From the NCBI GenBank assembly GCA_949751835.1, contig CATKHK010000092.1, forward strand, positions 104,328-168,327: 64,000 bases of DNA, given 5' to 3'. The stretch comes from Blepharisma japonicum (taxonomy: Eukaryota > Ciliophora > Heterotrichea > Heterotrichida > Blepharismidae). Positions within the stretch are counted from its first letter, which is position 1; each line of letters opens with the position of its first letter. Position numbers and translations under genes: made by a program. This document shows positions 53,651-64,000 of the stretch, piece after piece. The notes beneath the pieces are model-generated. The model had not been told where the DNA came from. It was given only the letters and a program-made list of their open reading frames with translations, and did no database searches.

Positions 53651-56368
53651 CTAAAAATCAATATCCCACCCTTCAGGAGGCTCATTTTCAGGGCTTCTTG
53701 GGAAATTTTCGTTCTGTTCTTCAAATGCAATAAATTCATGCATTGTTTTATGGCTTTTTTTCGCACTTGCCAACTCTGAAGTCAAAGAATGAAGCTTTTG
53801 AATGTGAGGAGCCCTTTGCTGTTTGGTAATTATGCGTTCCTATATAAAAATTACTCATGAGAGGCCTAAAAATCATTTGTGCTCTTTTAGCTTGCTGGTA
53901 ACTCCTCCCGTTCTTAAAGCCGGATTTTTGTTTAAAAGCTGCTGGATTATGTTTTTCGAATAAGCAGCAGGATCAAGGTCTCTTGGGAAGAAAAGCCTGC
54001 CCTCAAGTATTTTTAGGTAGATTTCGTGAGGGTCATCAAGGTTTTCTCCGAATGGGAGTTTGCCGTATAGAAATTCGTAGATCAAGACTCCTAAACTTCA
54101 GAGGTCAGCTTGCATAGTGTATCCTGCACCTAAAAACACTTCAGGAGCCATATAATGAGGAGTTCCTACTGTTGTATAAGATCGGCCATGAACAATTTTG
54201 GCTGTACCGAAGTCTATTAGTTTAGGATATCCTTCTTCATCTATCATAACATTTTCTGGCTTAAGGTCACGGTAGATTATGTCTCGTTCATGGAGATATT
54301 CAAGCATTAATACTAAGCACCCAGCATAAAATTTGGCATCATTTTCACTCAGAATGTTTATTTTTTGTAATAAATAAAATAAATCTTGCCCATGGACATA
54401 TTCCATAAGGAAATAAAATCTTGAGTCATCTTTAAAAGTTTTTACTAGCTTGACGATCATATTATGATCTAATTGTAGCAAAATGTTTCTTTCTAATAAG
54501 ATATTTTGATATATTTCATATCCATAAACCTTTGCTTTTGGAACAGATTTCAAAGCATAAAATGTTTTTTTCTGCTTATGCGCTGTCAAATACACTGTGC
54601 CAAAATTCCCTCTCGCTAGCATTTTTATAGGTAAAATTTCATCAAAAGTTATCATATCATCTTGCAGTTCAATTCTTTTTAAGAGCTGAACCTTAATTCC
54701 TTCATCAATAATATTTAAAAAATCTTTCTTGGCCACTATCCAGCAGTCCACATCTCCATTTGCCACTACTGTTGCACTTCTCTTAAAATCATTAAAAAGC
54801 ACTGATCTCTCTCCAAAATAATCATGCTTTGTTATATTTCTTATATTAACTCCATCCTTTTGCACATTAACTTTACCTGATTTTACAATAAAAAATGAAT
54901 CTCCCAAGCTATTTTGCTCAACAATAATTTGATTGTCTGTATAATGGACTTCTCTAAGACCAGTAATTAATAGTTTAAATCTTTCTATTGATAATTCTTT
55001 TAGAAGCTGGACACTTTTTAGTATTTCTATAACCTCATTCATAGCTTGGATTTCTATTAGAGTCCCTTCCATGCTTTTTTCTATTTCTTCTTTGGTGATA
55101 TGTGCCACAATTAATTCACTTTCTGATATAAAATCGACTGAATAATTTTCCTGGGGATCTGTAAATAACTCCTCGTCACCAATGCAAGAAAAGGCTTCTA
55201 TTGTCCCTAATGGGCCCCGCATAAGACCTTTAGTTGTGATTCAAAGGTTCCGACCTTTAGGAGTCCCTCTTGGTATTACTAGCTCCCCTGCTTTGTAGCA
55301 GGTGACTTTCATTAGGTTGAAAATCAGCTCTTTTTGGTCTATTGAGAGGATTTTTAAAGCAGAACTTTTTTCGACAGAAATTCTGAGGGCGTTTCTGTAC
55401 CAAATTTGCTCTAAATTATTGCCAAGGACTTCAATTAAAGCTTTTCGTCCAATAGAAACTAATTTTACATCTCCTATAGCAGTAATTGTTGCTGTTCTTT
55501 TAGAATCATTAAGTAGTGCAAGCTCTCCAAAATACTCCCCTTTACCCATCTGTCTAATTTCTCTTTCATTTTCTGTGCAAGATACAAACCCATCCTTGAT
55601 TATATAAAATAAATCCCCAGTATCACCTTGCTTTACAATGTGCTGACCAATTGAGAATCTTTGAGTCACAAGGGACGAAAGTAATGCATCTTTTTGGCTA
55701 TTTGTAAATGTTTTAAAAATAGGAACACTTTCTATGAAATTTTTATTTTCTTCATAGTTCAAAGCCATGATTTTCTTAACTGCTTCTTTGAAGGTTTCTC
55801 TAGAAACTCCTCACAAACAACAGCGCTCTATTGTGCGAACAGTAGCAGACCTAGGTCTATCATCTAGTAGCGCCAATTCTCCAAACCCAGAGCCTGATTT
55901 TAAAACATCTTTGCGATCATTGTCGACACGCAATTCAACCCTCCCAGAAGAAAGGACATAAAAACAGAACCCTGGCTGTCCTTGTTCAAAAATGCATTCC
56001 CTTGGGCCTATTTCATAAAATCTCATATTGTTGACTAAGACCATTTGGCTATCTTCATCAAGATTTTGCAGAATAGAATGCTTGTTTATGACACCTAATA
56101 TCAGTTTGATGTCTTCTTTGGTTTTTTCTTTATCACTAACAATTGCAGAGCTTGCCTCACTATTTGTATAGAGCATTCTTCTTAAATCTATGACAGGTTT
56201 TTGATGTCTTTCCTTAGTGGCAGTTGCTCTCTTACCATTTGTCCCAGGATATTGAAAATCAGTCGATTCTTTGCTGAAAATCTTTTTATTTGTTTCTAAA
56301 AATTGAGGTTCTGGAACTATATACCCAGAGGTTCTGCCCATATCTTGTTTAATGCAGCTGCAGCCCAT
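53651..56368 (-). CDS. PKG: cGMP-dependent protein kinase (alveolate PKG type)
   Basis: Exons 53855-56368 and 53651-53839 encode 900 aa; the intron is 15 nt (53840-53854). Several TGA codons are Trp. The N-terminus MGCSCIKQD is a likely myristoylation/palmitoylation anchor. CNB-A (about 110-185, FGELALLDDRPRSATVRT) and CNB-B (about 220-310, FGELALLNDSKRTATITA) are intact, CNB-C is degenerate, and CNB-D (about 475-560) keeps FGERSVLFNDFKRSATV. The AGC kinase domain (about 595-850) has ARGNFGTVYL, IYRDLKPEN, DFGTAKI and GTPHYMAPE, and the protein ends WDIDF. Four CNB sites before one kinase is the apicomplexan/ciliate PKG plan. Confidence 0.95.
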
Positions 56369-56547
56369 CTAATACGATTCTTACTTATAAAATTAATTAA
56401 TATATGAGAATCTATTATTATGAACCTTGCAATACTATCGTGCATTTAAAATCAATAATTTTAGGTTTTTATTGTTTTTTTACTGTGGCCTTATAAATTG
56501 CAATATTTTAATGTAACTTATAGAAGAAATATTTTAATTTTTTTAAG

Positions 56548-57099
56548 TTAGCCATAGATTTTCTTGGTCATGACTACATAGAAATCATCAAAAGTCATCG
56601 CTTCTTTATCAGCGGAGACCTTTGAAAGTGCTTCTTGTAGTTCTTCTTCAGACATACTTTCTCCAAGTTCCCTTGCGACTCTTGCCAGATTTTTTACATT
56701 AATAGTCTCTGATCCGTCAGCGTCAAATAAATCGAAAATTCTTCTAATTCCATCTCTTGTGTTTCTATGGCCTAACCTTTCACTGATGTGTCCTAAAAAG
56801 TCTTCAAAAGTAATGGAAGCGCCTAGTTCTTCGATTCCTGCCAAAAGTCTAAAGATAGTTGGGGTCTTATCTTGTCCCAGAGAGGCAAGAGCAGCATTAA
56901 TTTCTTTTGGATCGATAGTACCAGAGTTATCAGAATCAAAGAGGTCAAAAGCTTCTTTGATTTCATTTATCTCATCTTGGGTCAAATTTGAAGTGTCTGG
57001 AGCATCAGCTTTTCCTCTACCTGGGGATTTTCCTCTTGAACCTCCTCTTTTAGCATCCCTTGTAGAGCTCTCAGACACGTATTTAGCCTTCTTTGACAT
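56548..57099 (-). CDS. Centrin-like EF-hand protein
   Basis: The product is 183 aa. A basic Ser/Gly/Arg N-terminal extension (1-35, RGGSRGKSPGRGK) is followed by four EF-hand units. EF1 (DSDNSGTIDPKE) has a canonical loop, EF3 (DADGSETINVKN) is near-canonical, and EF2 and EF4 are degenerate. The end is MTKKIYG. Layout and length fit centrin. In heterotrichs, centrin-like proteins build basal bodies and contractile myonemes, so a calcium-driven cortical role is plausible. It lies 55 nt downstream of the sorting nexin's stop on the same strand. Confidence 0.92.
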   Translation of the reverse strand: MSKKAKYVSESSTRDAKRGGSRGKSPGRGKADAPDTSNLTQDEINEIKEAFDLFDSDNSGTIDPKEINAALASLGQDKTPTIFRLLAGIEELGASITFEDFLGHISERLGHRNTRDGIRRIFDLFDADGSETINVKNLARVARELGESMSEEELQEALSKVSADKEAMTFDDFYVVMTKKIYG

Positions 57100-57154
57100 T
57101 TTTTATAACCAATAATTAAATATGGCAAAAATCATGAACTATTAAGTATAATTT

Positions 57155-58465
57155 TTAATAATTTAAACTATTTTCTATCACTTTATTTTGGTTTATCAGA
57201 TTCTCAAATTCTTGTATTGCGGAGTTTGTGAAAGCCCTCATAATCATTTCATATTTTTCCTGTTTATGCTCTCTGAATTTTGGGATCTCTTCTTCAATGA
57301 TTCTGGCAGTAATAATTTTGCATATAAGGCTTAAGCTTTTTATGTCATTTTCTAAATTATCAATATTTCCTTCAATTTTCGATAGATGGTGTTCTTTGGG
57401 CTTTCTTGATAGTCTTTGGGATAGCAGCTTCTTTCCTTGGTGCATTTTTTCTAGATCTAATTTGCTTTCATCAAGCTTATCTTCGTATTTACCTTTGATT
57501 TTGTTATATTCAACCTGCTTTGCGACAAGTTCTATCATAGCTTCAAGGTCAAGGACTTCTTTTCTGATTCAGTCAAGCAAAATCTGGTAAGGATTTGTAT
57601 AGGAATCTCTTAGTAAAACACTGACTTCTCTTGATTCAAAATTTTCTTTATAAAAAACATTAATTGCTTGGATTCCTTTCATCAGTCTTAGCAGCTCAAT
57701 TTCAAATGCAGCGAAGTTAATGACGTTTTCCTTACAGATTTCTTCAAACTTGTTGAGTGCTGCAATTCCTGATTGGAATGCAAGAAGAGATGCTTCAATT
57801 TTGTTGTTTAAATCTTCAGATATTTGATAAGTGATATAATTGGGGAATTCTTCTTTGAAATTTTTAGCTATTTCTGTATAATTTAATTTTTTTACTTCTT
57901 GGAGACTCTTTCTGAATTGTCCTTCACTTCTAATAAACAAATTAAATTCTGGAGATCGAAAAATATAGCTATATGAGCTTGATTTTGTTAAAAAATATTC
58001 CAATAGTTTTCTCCTTTGCTCAATAAATTGAGGATCTAAATTTCCCTATATAAAATATACAATAGCCTGTTTTGGAGGAATTTGAGGGATAAAGCACCCA
58101 GGCCATCTATCCATAAGCGAGTCTCGGAGTGCTCTGAAATCTTTATAGCGCCTGCAAGCTTCAAAAGTGCCTTTGGAATCTTGGCCCATCACTGTATAAT
58201 TAACGTGACTGCTAAGCCTTTCTTCTTTAATTACTGGGTTTACTACAGAGATAACTATTGTTTCTTCCTCATATGAAGAAGATGGATTTAAGCCTTCATC
58301 CATAATATTTAATGATTCTTTATGAGGGATATTTGATAGAGGAGCCTCTGAAAGAGGATTAATTTCTTTGAATTCTTCGTTTTCGCTGGAAAAATTGTTC
58401 ATCCCTTTTGGAGCCTTTTTTATTCTTCCATTTAGTTTAATTGAGAAATGGGATAAACTTGCCAC
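57155..58465 (-). CDS. Sorting nexin (PX domain plus coiled coil)
   Basis: Exons 58061-58465 and 57155-58045 encode 431 aa; the intron is 15 nt (58046-58060) and joins IPPKQAI to GNLDPQFIEQRRKLLEYF. The PX domain spans about 65-180: CRRYKDFRALRDSL, RWPGCFIPQIPPK, with the RRY motif that binds PI3P. A helical BAR-like region (about 190-400) follows. One TGA is Trp (ILLDWIRKEV). It is related to SNX1/2/4/7-type proteins. It is a likely endosomal partner of retromer, whose VPS29 is also encoded in this window. Confidence 0.9.
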
Positions 58466-58697
58466 AATAAAATGAGAAATATATATATTTATTAGGTAAG
58501 TTTCACATTAAATATCTTATTTTAATTAAAAACAGAATAAATATAATTATTTTAAGGATAATTTCGTTATGAAACTTATTATATTTACAATATATTGTAA
58601 TAAAAGATAATTTCTTATATGTATTTTAACTAAGATTTAAAATGCGTTATGATTTGAAGACTCTTTAGGATAATAGCTTGTACAATTTTTGATAAAA

Positions 58698-59285
58698 ATG
58701 TCATCTAATTTACGTCCTGCTTTAAAATTAGCAAAAGCGAAAAATGAGGTATTTAAGCAGCTCAAAAAAATGCAAAAGCAAAAAAGTAAGAAGAAAAAAC
58801 AAAAAGAAATCCCAGAAAATGTATCATTAGAGCCTTATGAAATCCAGCAAGAAATCAAACAAGGAACAGGAAAAATTTTAATTTCAGGGACTACAGTACA
58901 TGGAGCAGGAACATTATTTACAGAAGAAATTGAACAAAACGACGAAATTATTGTAAGGGCTGCCAATTCAGAAGAAAGGAGAAAAGTGATTCTTGTTTTA
59001 AGTGATAAATCAGCTTGCTTAAATGAGCCTTTAAGCCAAGAATCAAATATAGAATTTTTTATCCAAAAACCTCCTATTAAAGTAGATCCCAGAAAAGAGT
59101 ATGAAGAATCAAAGCCTAAAAAGAAACAAAAAACTGAAGACTCAAATGCAAATTATGAAATAAGAGTAAAAAGAGGACCTTGAACATATAAAACAGACAA
59201 TGTTGAGTCAAATCAACCTTTATCACAAGAAGATTTGTTGAATATAAGAGCGCAAAGAGTTCGAGACAAGTTCTGCTGGATGTAA
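58698..59285 (+). CDS. Hypothetical Lys-rich protein with conserved-looking tail (195 aa)
   Basis: The start is ATG 58698 (MSSNLRPALKLAK); one TGA is Trp (KRGPWTYKTD). A very basic helix (KQLKKMQKQKSKKKKQKE) is followed by a beta-type segment (GTGKILISGTTVHGAGTLF) of about 65 residues. A second basic patch and the tail LSQEDLLNIRAQRVRDKFCWM complete it. The end looks like a conserved motif, but I cannot name the family. A nuclear or ribosome-associated role is only a guess from the lysine stretches. Confidence 0.75.
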
Positions 59286-59398
59286 ACCTAAATTAATATT
59301 TATTTTCTATCAAATTTTAAACATTAAATCTTATACAAATTATTATTAATTCCAACCACTTTTTAATTCATTAATATCTTTATGCATCATCCATAAAT

Positions 59399-60841
59399 AT
59401 GCTTAGTAGGCTAACCAAACGAGCTTTTGCAAGCTTTGATTATGATTTAGCGGTTGTTGGAGGAGGTCCTGGTGGCTATGTTGCAGCAATAAAAGCTGCC
59501 CAGCTCGGTCTCAAAACAGCATGTATTGAAAAGCGAGGAACTTTAGGAGGAACCTGTCTTAATGTAGGCTGTATCCCAGCTAAAGCTTTACTAAATTCTT
59601 CTCACAAATATTATGAAGCCCAAAAACACTTTAAAGATCACGGGATTTCATTTGATAGCATAAAGGTCGATTTTGGCCAAATGATGAAAAACAAAGAACA
59701 AGCTGTGACTGGATTAACAAGAGGAATTGAAGCTCTTTTTAAGAAAAACAACGTCACTTATTTGAAAGGTGCAGGAGCTTTCCAAGACCCTAATACTTTG
59801 ACTATTGACAATGCAAATCCTATTAGAGCTAAAAATATTCTTATTGCTACAGGATCTGAGCCAAGCCAAGTCCCAGGAGGGATTTTGCCTATAGATGAAA
59901 AAAGAGTACTTTCAAGTACAGGTGCAATGGCACTGAAAGAAATTCCTAAACGTATGGTAGTGATTGGAGCTGGAGTTATTGGGCTTGAGCTAGGCAGTGT
60001 TTATAGCAGGCTTGGTACTGAAGTTATTGTTGTGGAATATTTAAATAGACTTGCCCCAGCACTTGATTTAGAAGTTGCTCAAAGCTTACAGAAAATCTTA
60101 GTAAAGCAAGGCATAAAATTCCATTTAGGAGCAAAAGTTGTAGGCGGAGAAGCCAAAGATGATTCAGTTCATGTCAAAATTGAGCCAGCTTCACCAGACT
60201 CTAAAAATATTCCAGATAGCATAGACTGCGATTATGTGCTTGTAGCTGTTGGAAGAAAGCCTTATACTCAAGGCTTGCATTTAGACTTCATTGATATATC
60301 AAGGGATAAGCAAGGACGCGTAAATGTAAATGATCATTTACAAACTTTAAGACATGCCCACATCTATGCTATTGGGGACACTATAAGAGGACCAATGCTT
60401 GCTCATAAAGCTGAAGAAGAAGGGATTTTTGTGGCCGAGCATGTAGCTGGTCAAGGTGGGCATTTAAATTATGATGCAATTCCTGGTGTTGTATACACCC
60501 ATCCTGAGGTTGCTCAAGTAGGAAAAACTGAAGAAGAATTAAAAGCAAGCAATATTCCTTATAATAAAGGCACTTTCCCATTTATGGCAAATTCAAGAGC
60601 GAGGGCTAACCAAGAGATGGATGGGTTTGTAAAGGCTCTCGCACATAAAGAAACTAATCAACTATTAGGACTGCATATTATAGGGCCTGATGCAGGAGAG
60701 ATTATCATGGAAGGAGTTGTTGGAGTAGAGTATGGAGCAGCTGCAGAAGATATTGCAAAGACTTGTCATGGACATCCTGGGTTTTCAGAAGCTATCAAAG
60801 AGGCTTGCTTAGCAACTTTTAGTAAAACTATTAACTTTTAA
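59399..60841 (+). CDS. DLD: Dihydrolipoyl dehydrogenase (mitochondrial E3)
   Basis: The product is 480 aa with no intron. The N-terminus MLSRLTKRAFAS looks like a short mitochondrial targeting peptide. FAD-binding GGGPGGYVAAIKAAQLG, redox disulfide GGTCLNVGCIP, NAD-binding VIGAGVIGLELGSVYSRLG, FAD GDTIRGPMLAHKAEEEG and catalytic HGHPGFSEAIKEA are all present. It reoxidises dihydrolipoamide in the pyruvate and 2-oxoglutarate dehydrogenase and glycine cleavage complexes. Confidence 0.98.
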   Translation: MLSRLTKRAFASFDYDLAVVGGGPGGYVAAIKAAQLGLKTACIEKRGTLGGTCLNVGCIPAKALLNSSHKYYEAQKHFKDHGISFDSIKVDFGQMMKNKEQAVTGLTRGIEALFKKNNVTYLKGAGAFQDPNTLTIDNANPIRAKNILIATGSEPSQVPGGILPIDEKRVLSSTGAMALKEIPKRMVVIGAGVIGLELGSVYSRLGTEVIVVEYLNRLAPALDLEVAQSLQKILVKQGIKFHLGAKVVGGEAKDDSVHVKIEPASPDSKNIPDSIDCDYVLVAVGRKPYTQGLHLDFIDISRDKQGRVNVNDHLQTLRHAHIYAIGDTIRGPMLAHKAEEEGIFVAEHVAGQGGHLNYDAIPGVVYTHPEVAQVGKTEEELKASNIPYNKGTFPFMANSRARANQEMDGFVKALAHKETNQLLGLHIIGPDAGEIIMEGVVGVEYGAAAEDIAKTCHGHPGFSEAIKEACLATFSKTINF

Positions 60842-61150
60842 TCAATTATGTCACTTAAAAGTAATAGAATTAAATTTTATTTATACGAAAATATTCATAT
60901 TAAGGCAATAAGATTATCGATTGTTTACTGCAAATCCTCAATGATAAAGACAATTGTATTCAAAATCTTTTCTAAATTAATATTAAAGATGAAAATGAAA
61001 TTTTTATTAATTACGTTAAATATTTAATCTGAGTGATATAATTTAAACTAATTTCTTATATTGAACCTTTCAACTAAATAGCAATTTCTAAGTAGAAATC
61101 ATAAAAAACGACTATTAACATGAAAGTATGAAATTGAATAAAAATAATCA
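60842..61150. other. Intergenic spacer
   Basis: There are about 310 bp of AT-rich sequence between two plus-strand genes. Nothing is recognised. Confidence 0.4.
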
Positions 61151-61879
61151 ATGAAAGAACAGCATTTTTCTCTTACACAAGAGCACTCTGACTATGAAGA
61201 ACTTGTTTACTTGAGAAAAATTTTACTATTACGCTTTATTCACGTTTTATTTGCTTTTGGAGTTTCTTGTCTATTTCTTTTTGTCGAAGCTGTTTATGAG
61301 TTCGCTGAATCTAGAATTTACTTAACAGTGGGATTTAAGGTATCTCTTATTCCTATCGCCATAATTTTATTTAAAGTCGAAAGAGTAGGAGGAAGCTTGA
61401 TTTTATCATCGATATTTGGGGTTCTTTTTACGCTAGGACTAGGGGCGATGTTTGGGTCTTTATTTAGCGTTTTTTGAAAGCCAGTTACTGCCTTTGTATT
61501 ATTAACTGCATTTGTCACAGTTAATATTGCTTTATTTTTATATGCAGCTTTTGAAAAAAATGTTTATAATGTGACAAAAGGGCTTTTATGGGTGCTTGAA
61601 CTGACAATTGTGAATTTTATAATTCAAATTTTTTATTTCCGCGCAGAACGCTTCTATTTGTTAATAATCGCCTTTTTATTTGGGATATTTGGAGCTTTCT
61701 CTGTTTATCACGCAAAACTGATTTCACAAGGGAAATTTAGGGTGATTCCAAGAGAAAGATATGTATTAGGGGCTTTAAGTGTTTATATAGATTTTACTTT
61801 GATAAAATTATTTATTATTCAAAAATGCTGCAAGAAAAGAAAGGAAGATGAAGATCAAAGTAAATTTTTCAAGGAATAG
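61151..61879 (+). CDS. TMBIM / Bax-inhibitor-1 family membrane protein
   Basis: The product is 242 aa, read through one TGA-Trp (FSVFWKPVTAF). Seven hydrophobic segments are spread over the chain. The C-terminal YVLGALSVYIDFTLIKLFI is the family's characteristic last-helix motif, and FGIFGAFSVYHAKLI precedes it. A charged tail follows (CCKKRKEDEDQ). TMBIM proteins are pH-sensitive calcium-leak channels of ER, Golgi or plasma membrane that influence stress responses. The placement is the lifeguard-like subgroup. Confidence 0.82.
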
Positions 61880-62058
61880 AATTAAGGCAAAGCTCTTAAC
61901 CAAAAATAAATGCTAGGTATCATTTTTTATATATTAATAGCTTTTAAATTAAAATTATAAATAATTGTATATATATTGTTGGAATCAGATCAAATTAAAT
62001 TTTATGCAAGTCTATATCCAATCACTTAATTAATCATAAACTTTAATAAAAAGATTAA

Positions 62059-63723
62059 TTATTTACGAAGTTCAAACATGAACTTTCTCTTCAGGTTAAA
62101 TTTATAGTATTTATGCATATTAAGCATTTTAGTTCCAATATAAATCATTCCTTTGCTATATTGACAATTCACTTGGCAAGGACGACCAGAACTAATTATT
62201 GATTTTCCTATTTTCTTCCAAGTATTCTCGTCACCAATTTCACTTTCGTATATCATCCCGTTACACTCAATCAAATACAGCCTATCCACACTTATTAAGA
62301 TTTTTCTTTTAAGATATGAAAATTCATAATCTATCCTTGTAAAATGGTTAGTCTTAGTCCAGTATCGTAAAATATTGTTATTATAGCACCCAGAGATCAA
62401 AATATCTCCATCAAATGTTATACTATGGCAATATTCATCAGGCTGCGGCAATGGTTTTAATTTATTCCATTTGTTTTCTTCTAAATCAAATTTTTCAGAT
62501 AAGGTTAGACTTAAGCCATTGTTCTCTCCTCCAAAGCAATAAATATTTTTATCGAAATAGAGAGCAGATGAATAGCAACAAGGTGTTCCGGGTGCAAGCA
62601 ATCAAACTCTATAATCCTGATCAATTATAGCAGAGATACCAGAAATTGGACTAGCATTTCCAAAGCAGAAAATTTCGTTATTAGGAAGCTTAGCTATGCA
62701 AGTGCCGTAATCTAATGTTTCTTGAGTAGCCAAATCTTTCATGTCTTCACTTTCACTTTCAGTGTCATAAACAAGCAAATTGGCTTCATGATAATTATTT
62801 TTATTAATAAGTAAAAGGGGTGAGCTTGGAAGATTAGCGACTGAATAGTTTTCATAATCTTGGATAAATGCTTCATTAAGAGCTCTTTCTTTATTTTCAT
62901 CAATACAATTTGGAATACTTTTACAAAACTCAGTGAGATTTTTTATATACTTTCCAATGTCTTCGGCGATGCTTAACATTTTAGCATTAAGCATGCCAAT
63001 TTCATTTTCTGTATGCTCTTTTATATCTTCCTTTCATTTTTCAAGCTCATTTTTAGTCTTTTCAGCTTCATTTTTTATAATTAACATAGAACTCCGTACT
63101 TCTGACATGCTTTCTTTATTTTTTTTATCAGTATGCTCAATTTTTTTTTCTATTTCAATTAGTCTCTCATTCAGAATCGTTTCGAATTTATCTTTAATAA
63201 ATGATCTAACCATTTTTTCTATCCCTTTGCTCATCCCGCAAAATAATTTGACACTATTATACGATTCTTGCCTTTTTGGGATTATAGCAGAAAGATTATT
63301 AATAGCTTCTGCTGGACTTAAAGTCAACAGCCTTAAAATTGGATCCTGCTCTGATTTTAGTATTTTTTTGGTTTTGAAGATCTTATCAATATGGTTACTT
63401 ATTTCTTTTGAATCAGAATCTAGCTCCTTTAGCAACTCTCTAACATTATCTTCTGAACTGCTTAAATTTTGGCTAAAGGAAGCTAAGATTTTTTCTTTGG
63501 ATTTATCTTTTTTAGAAATCTCTTTGGCTAAAAACTTAAGTGCTGCTTCTTTAGTTTCTTCAACTGTTTGAGTAAAATCAAGGTCAAATGGATGATCTTT
63601 TTTGTGTGATTTGATATGCATTCCTCAGTGATTCTCGCATGAGTAAGTATAAGGAGATGTACAGTGGCATGCAATTTCGACTTCAAAAGAGCAATTTCGA
63701 TAGAAACATTGTTTTTTGACCAT
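62059..63723 (-). CDS. Kelch-repeat protein with N-terminal Cys/His motif and coiled coil
   Basis: The product is 554 aa, read through three TGA-Trp codons (ENHWGMHI, LEKWKEDI and YRVWLLAP). Residues 1-40 hold a B-box-like Cys/His cluster (CFYRNC, CHCTSPYTYSC, GMHIKSHKKDHP). Residues 45-265 are coiled coil. Residues 330-550 carry degenerate kelch units (YCFGGENNGLSLTLSEKFDLEE read in parts, ILISGCYNNNILRY). This arrangement recalls ciliate kelch/TRIM-like proteins. The rRNA 3' end lies about 160 bp upstream on the same strand, and no partner is evident. Confidence 0.82.
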
Positions 63724-63850
63724 ATTTATAACTAGAGGAGGCAATAATATATTATTAAAAATAACAGCTTGAGTTATATATTTTATATAATCATTAAAAA
63801 TTCTAAATTAAAATAAAAGAAATTAAAAAAAAACCTAAAGACTATTTCTA

Positions 63851-63880
63851 CACCCCAGCAGAGATTAATATAAAGGGGTG
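63851..63880 (-). terminator. Inverted repeat directly after the LSU rRNA 3' end
   Basis: CACCCC (63851-63856) and GGGGTG (63875-63880) can pair across an 18-nt AT-rich loop. The right arm abuts the predicted rRNA 3' end. A role in rRNA 3' processing or Pol I termination is inferred from position only. Confidence 0.45.
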
Positions 63881-64000
63881 ACAAATCGAAGGAAGGAGGC
63901 TGGATCTCAGTAGATCGTAAGACAAGCTTACTCTCGTACGTACAATCCCTCGTTCCATGTAAGTGGTCTGCAAAAGATTTGTCCCAGTCACTATTTGGTA
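63881..64000 (-). rRNA. Large-subunit (28S-type) rRNA, 3' end, partial
   Basis: The minus strand reads TACGATCTACTGAGATCCAG near the end, matching the universal eukaryotic LSU terminus (yeast TACGATCTGCTGAGATTAAG). The preceding part also aligns: GATTGTACGTACGAGAGTAA against the yeast stretch around GTATTGTAAGCAGTAGAGTA, and CCACTTACATG against GACTTAGATG. The 3' end is set at the final ATTTGT, as in yeast (63881). The rest of the gene lies beyond the window. Confidence 0.92.

Overview
The window looks like macronuclear-type DNA from a heterotrich ciliate, most likely Blepharisma or a close relative. Two signs seen directly in the sequence support this. First, in-frame TGA is read as tryptophan throughout: the W of the DHHC-CPW active site, a W in an Arp2, and W codons inside a NOC4 and a cGMP-dependent kinase. 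TAA and TAG remain stops. Second, eleven introns could be deduced by frame and homology; nine are exactly 15 nt, one is 16 nt and one is 22 nt. The DNA is AT-rich and gene-dense, with spacers as short as 8 nt.

Layout. 1-5.8 kb: the 3' part of a PARP, a Ser/Thr kinase, a membrane-anchored cathepsin L homologue lacking its catalytic cysteine, and a PY/Q-repeat membrane protein with a decayed copy of its own 3' end beside it. 6-15 kb: a cluster of five paralogous genes and at least one pseudogene, all on the minus strand. They share a core with no family I recognise; three start with an AT-hook-like GRP motif and all end in acidic tails. Between them lie GC-richer blocks and a tandem repeat. This is the least described part of the window. 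15-28 kb: housekeeping and trafficking genes (SAR1, VPS29, a Ras-like GTPase, an E2F-partner DP factor, a delta-COP-like subunit, eL31, Arp2), a CCCH zinc-finger protein and a 288-aa gene visible only when TGA is read as Trp. 29-33.9 kb: an aspartic protease with three tiny introns, a TLC-like membrane protein, a GEX1/Kar5/Brambleberry nuclear-fusion protein and a seven-TM protein with one unexplained frame break. 34-41.7 kb: an ELAPOR/EIG121-like receptor, a secreted PHB-depolymerase-like esterase, two cyclic-nucleotide-binding proteins and TTC5. 42-51.4 kb: a DHHC acyltransferase, two unknown proteins, a 1458-aa HECT ubiquitin ligase and NOC4. 51.7-63.7 kb: an ArfGAP-like protein without its arginine finger, a CCT-motif protein, a four-CNB cGMP-dependent kinase of the alveolate type, a centrin-like protein, a PX sorting nexin, dihydrolipoyl dehydrogenase, a TMBIM protein and a kelch/coiled-coil protein. 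63.88-64.0 kb: the 3' end of large-subunit rRNA on the minus strand, running off the window.

Most genes act independently. Loose functional groups are vesicle traffic (SAR1, VPS29, delta-COP-like, DHHC, ArfGAP-like, sorting nexin), cyclic-nucleotide signalling (PKG and two CNB proteins), conjugation (GEX1) and digestion (esterase, aspartic protease). Multi-exon coordinates are given in the evidence text. No tRNA gene, CRISPR array or intact transposon was recognised.
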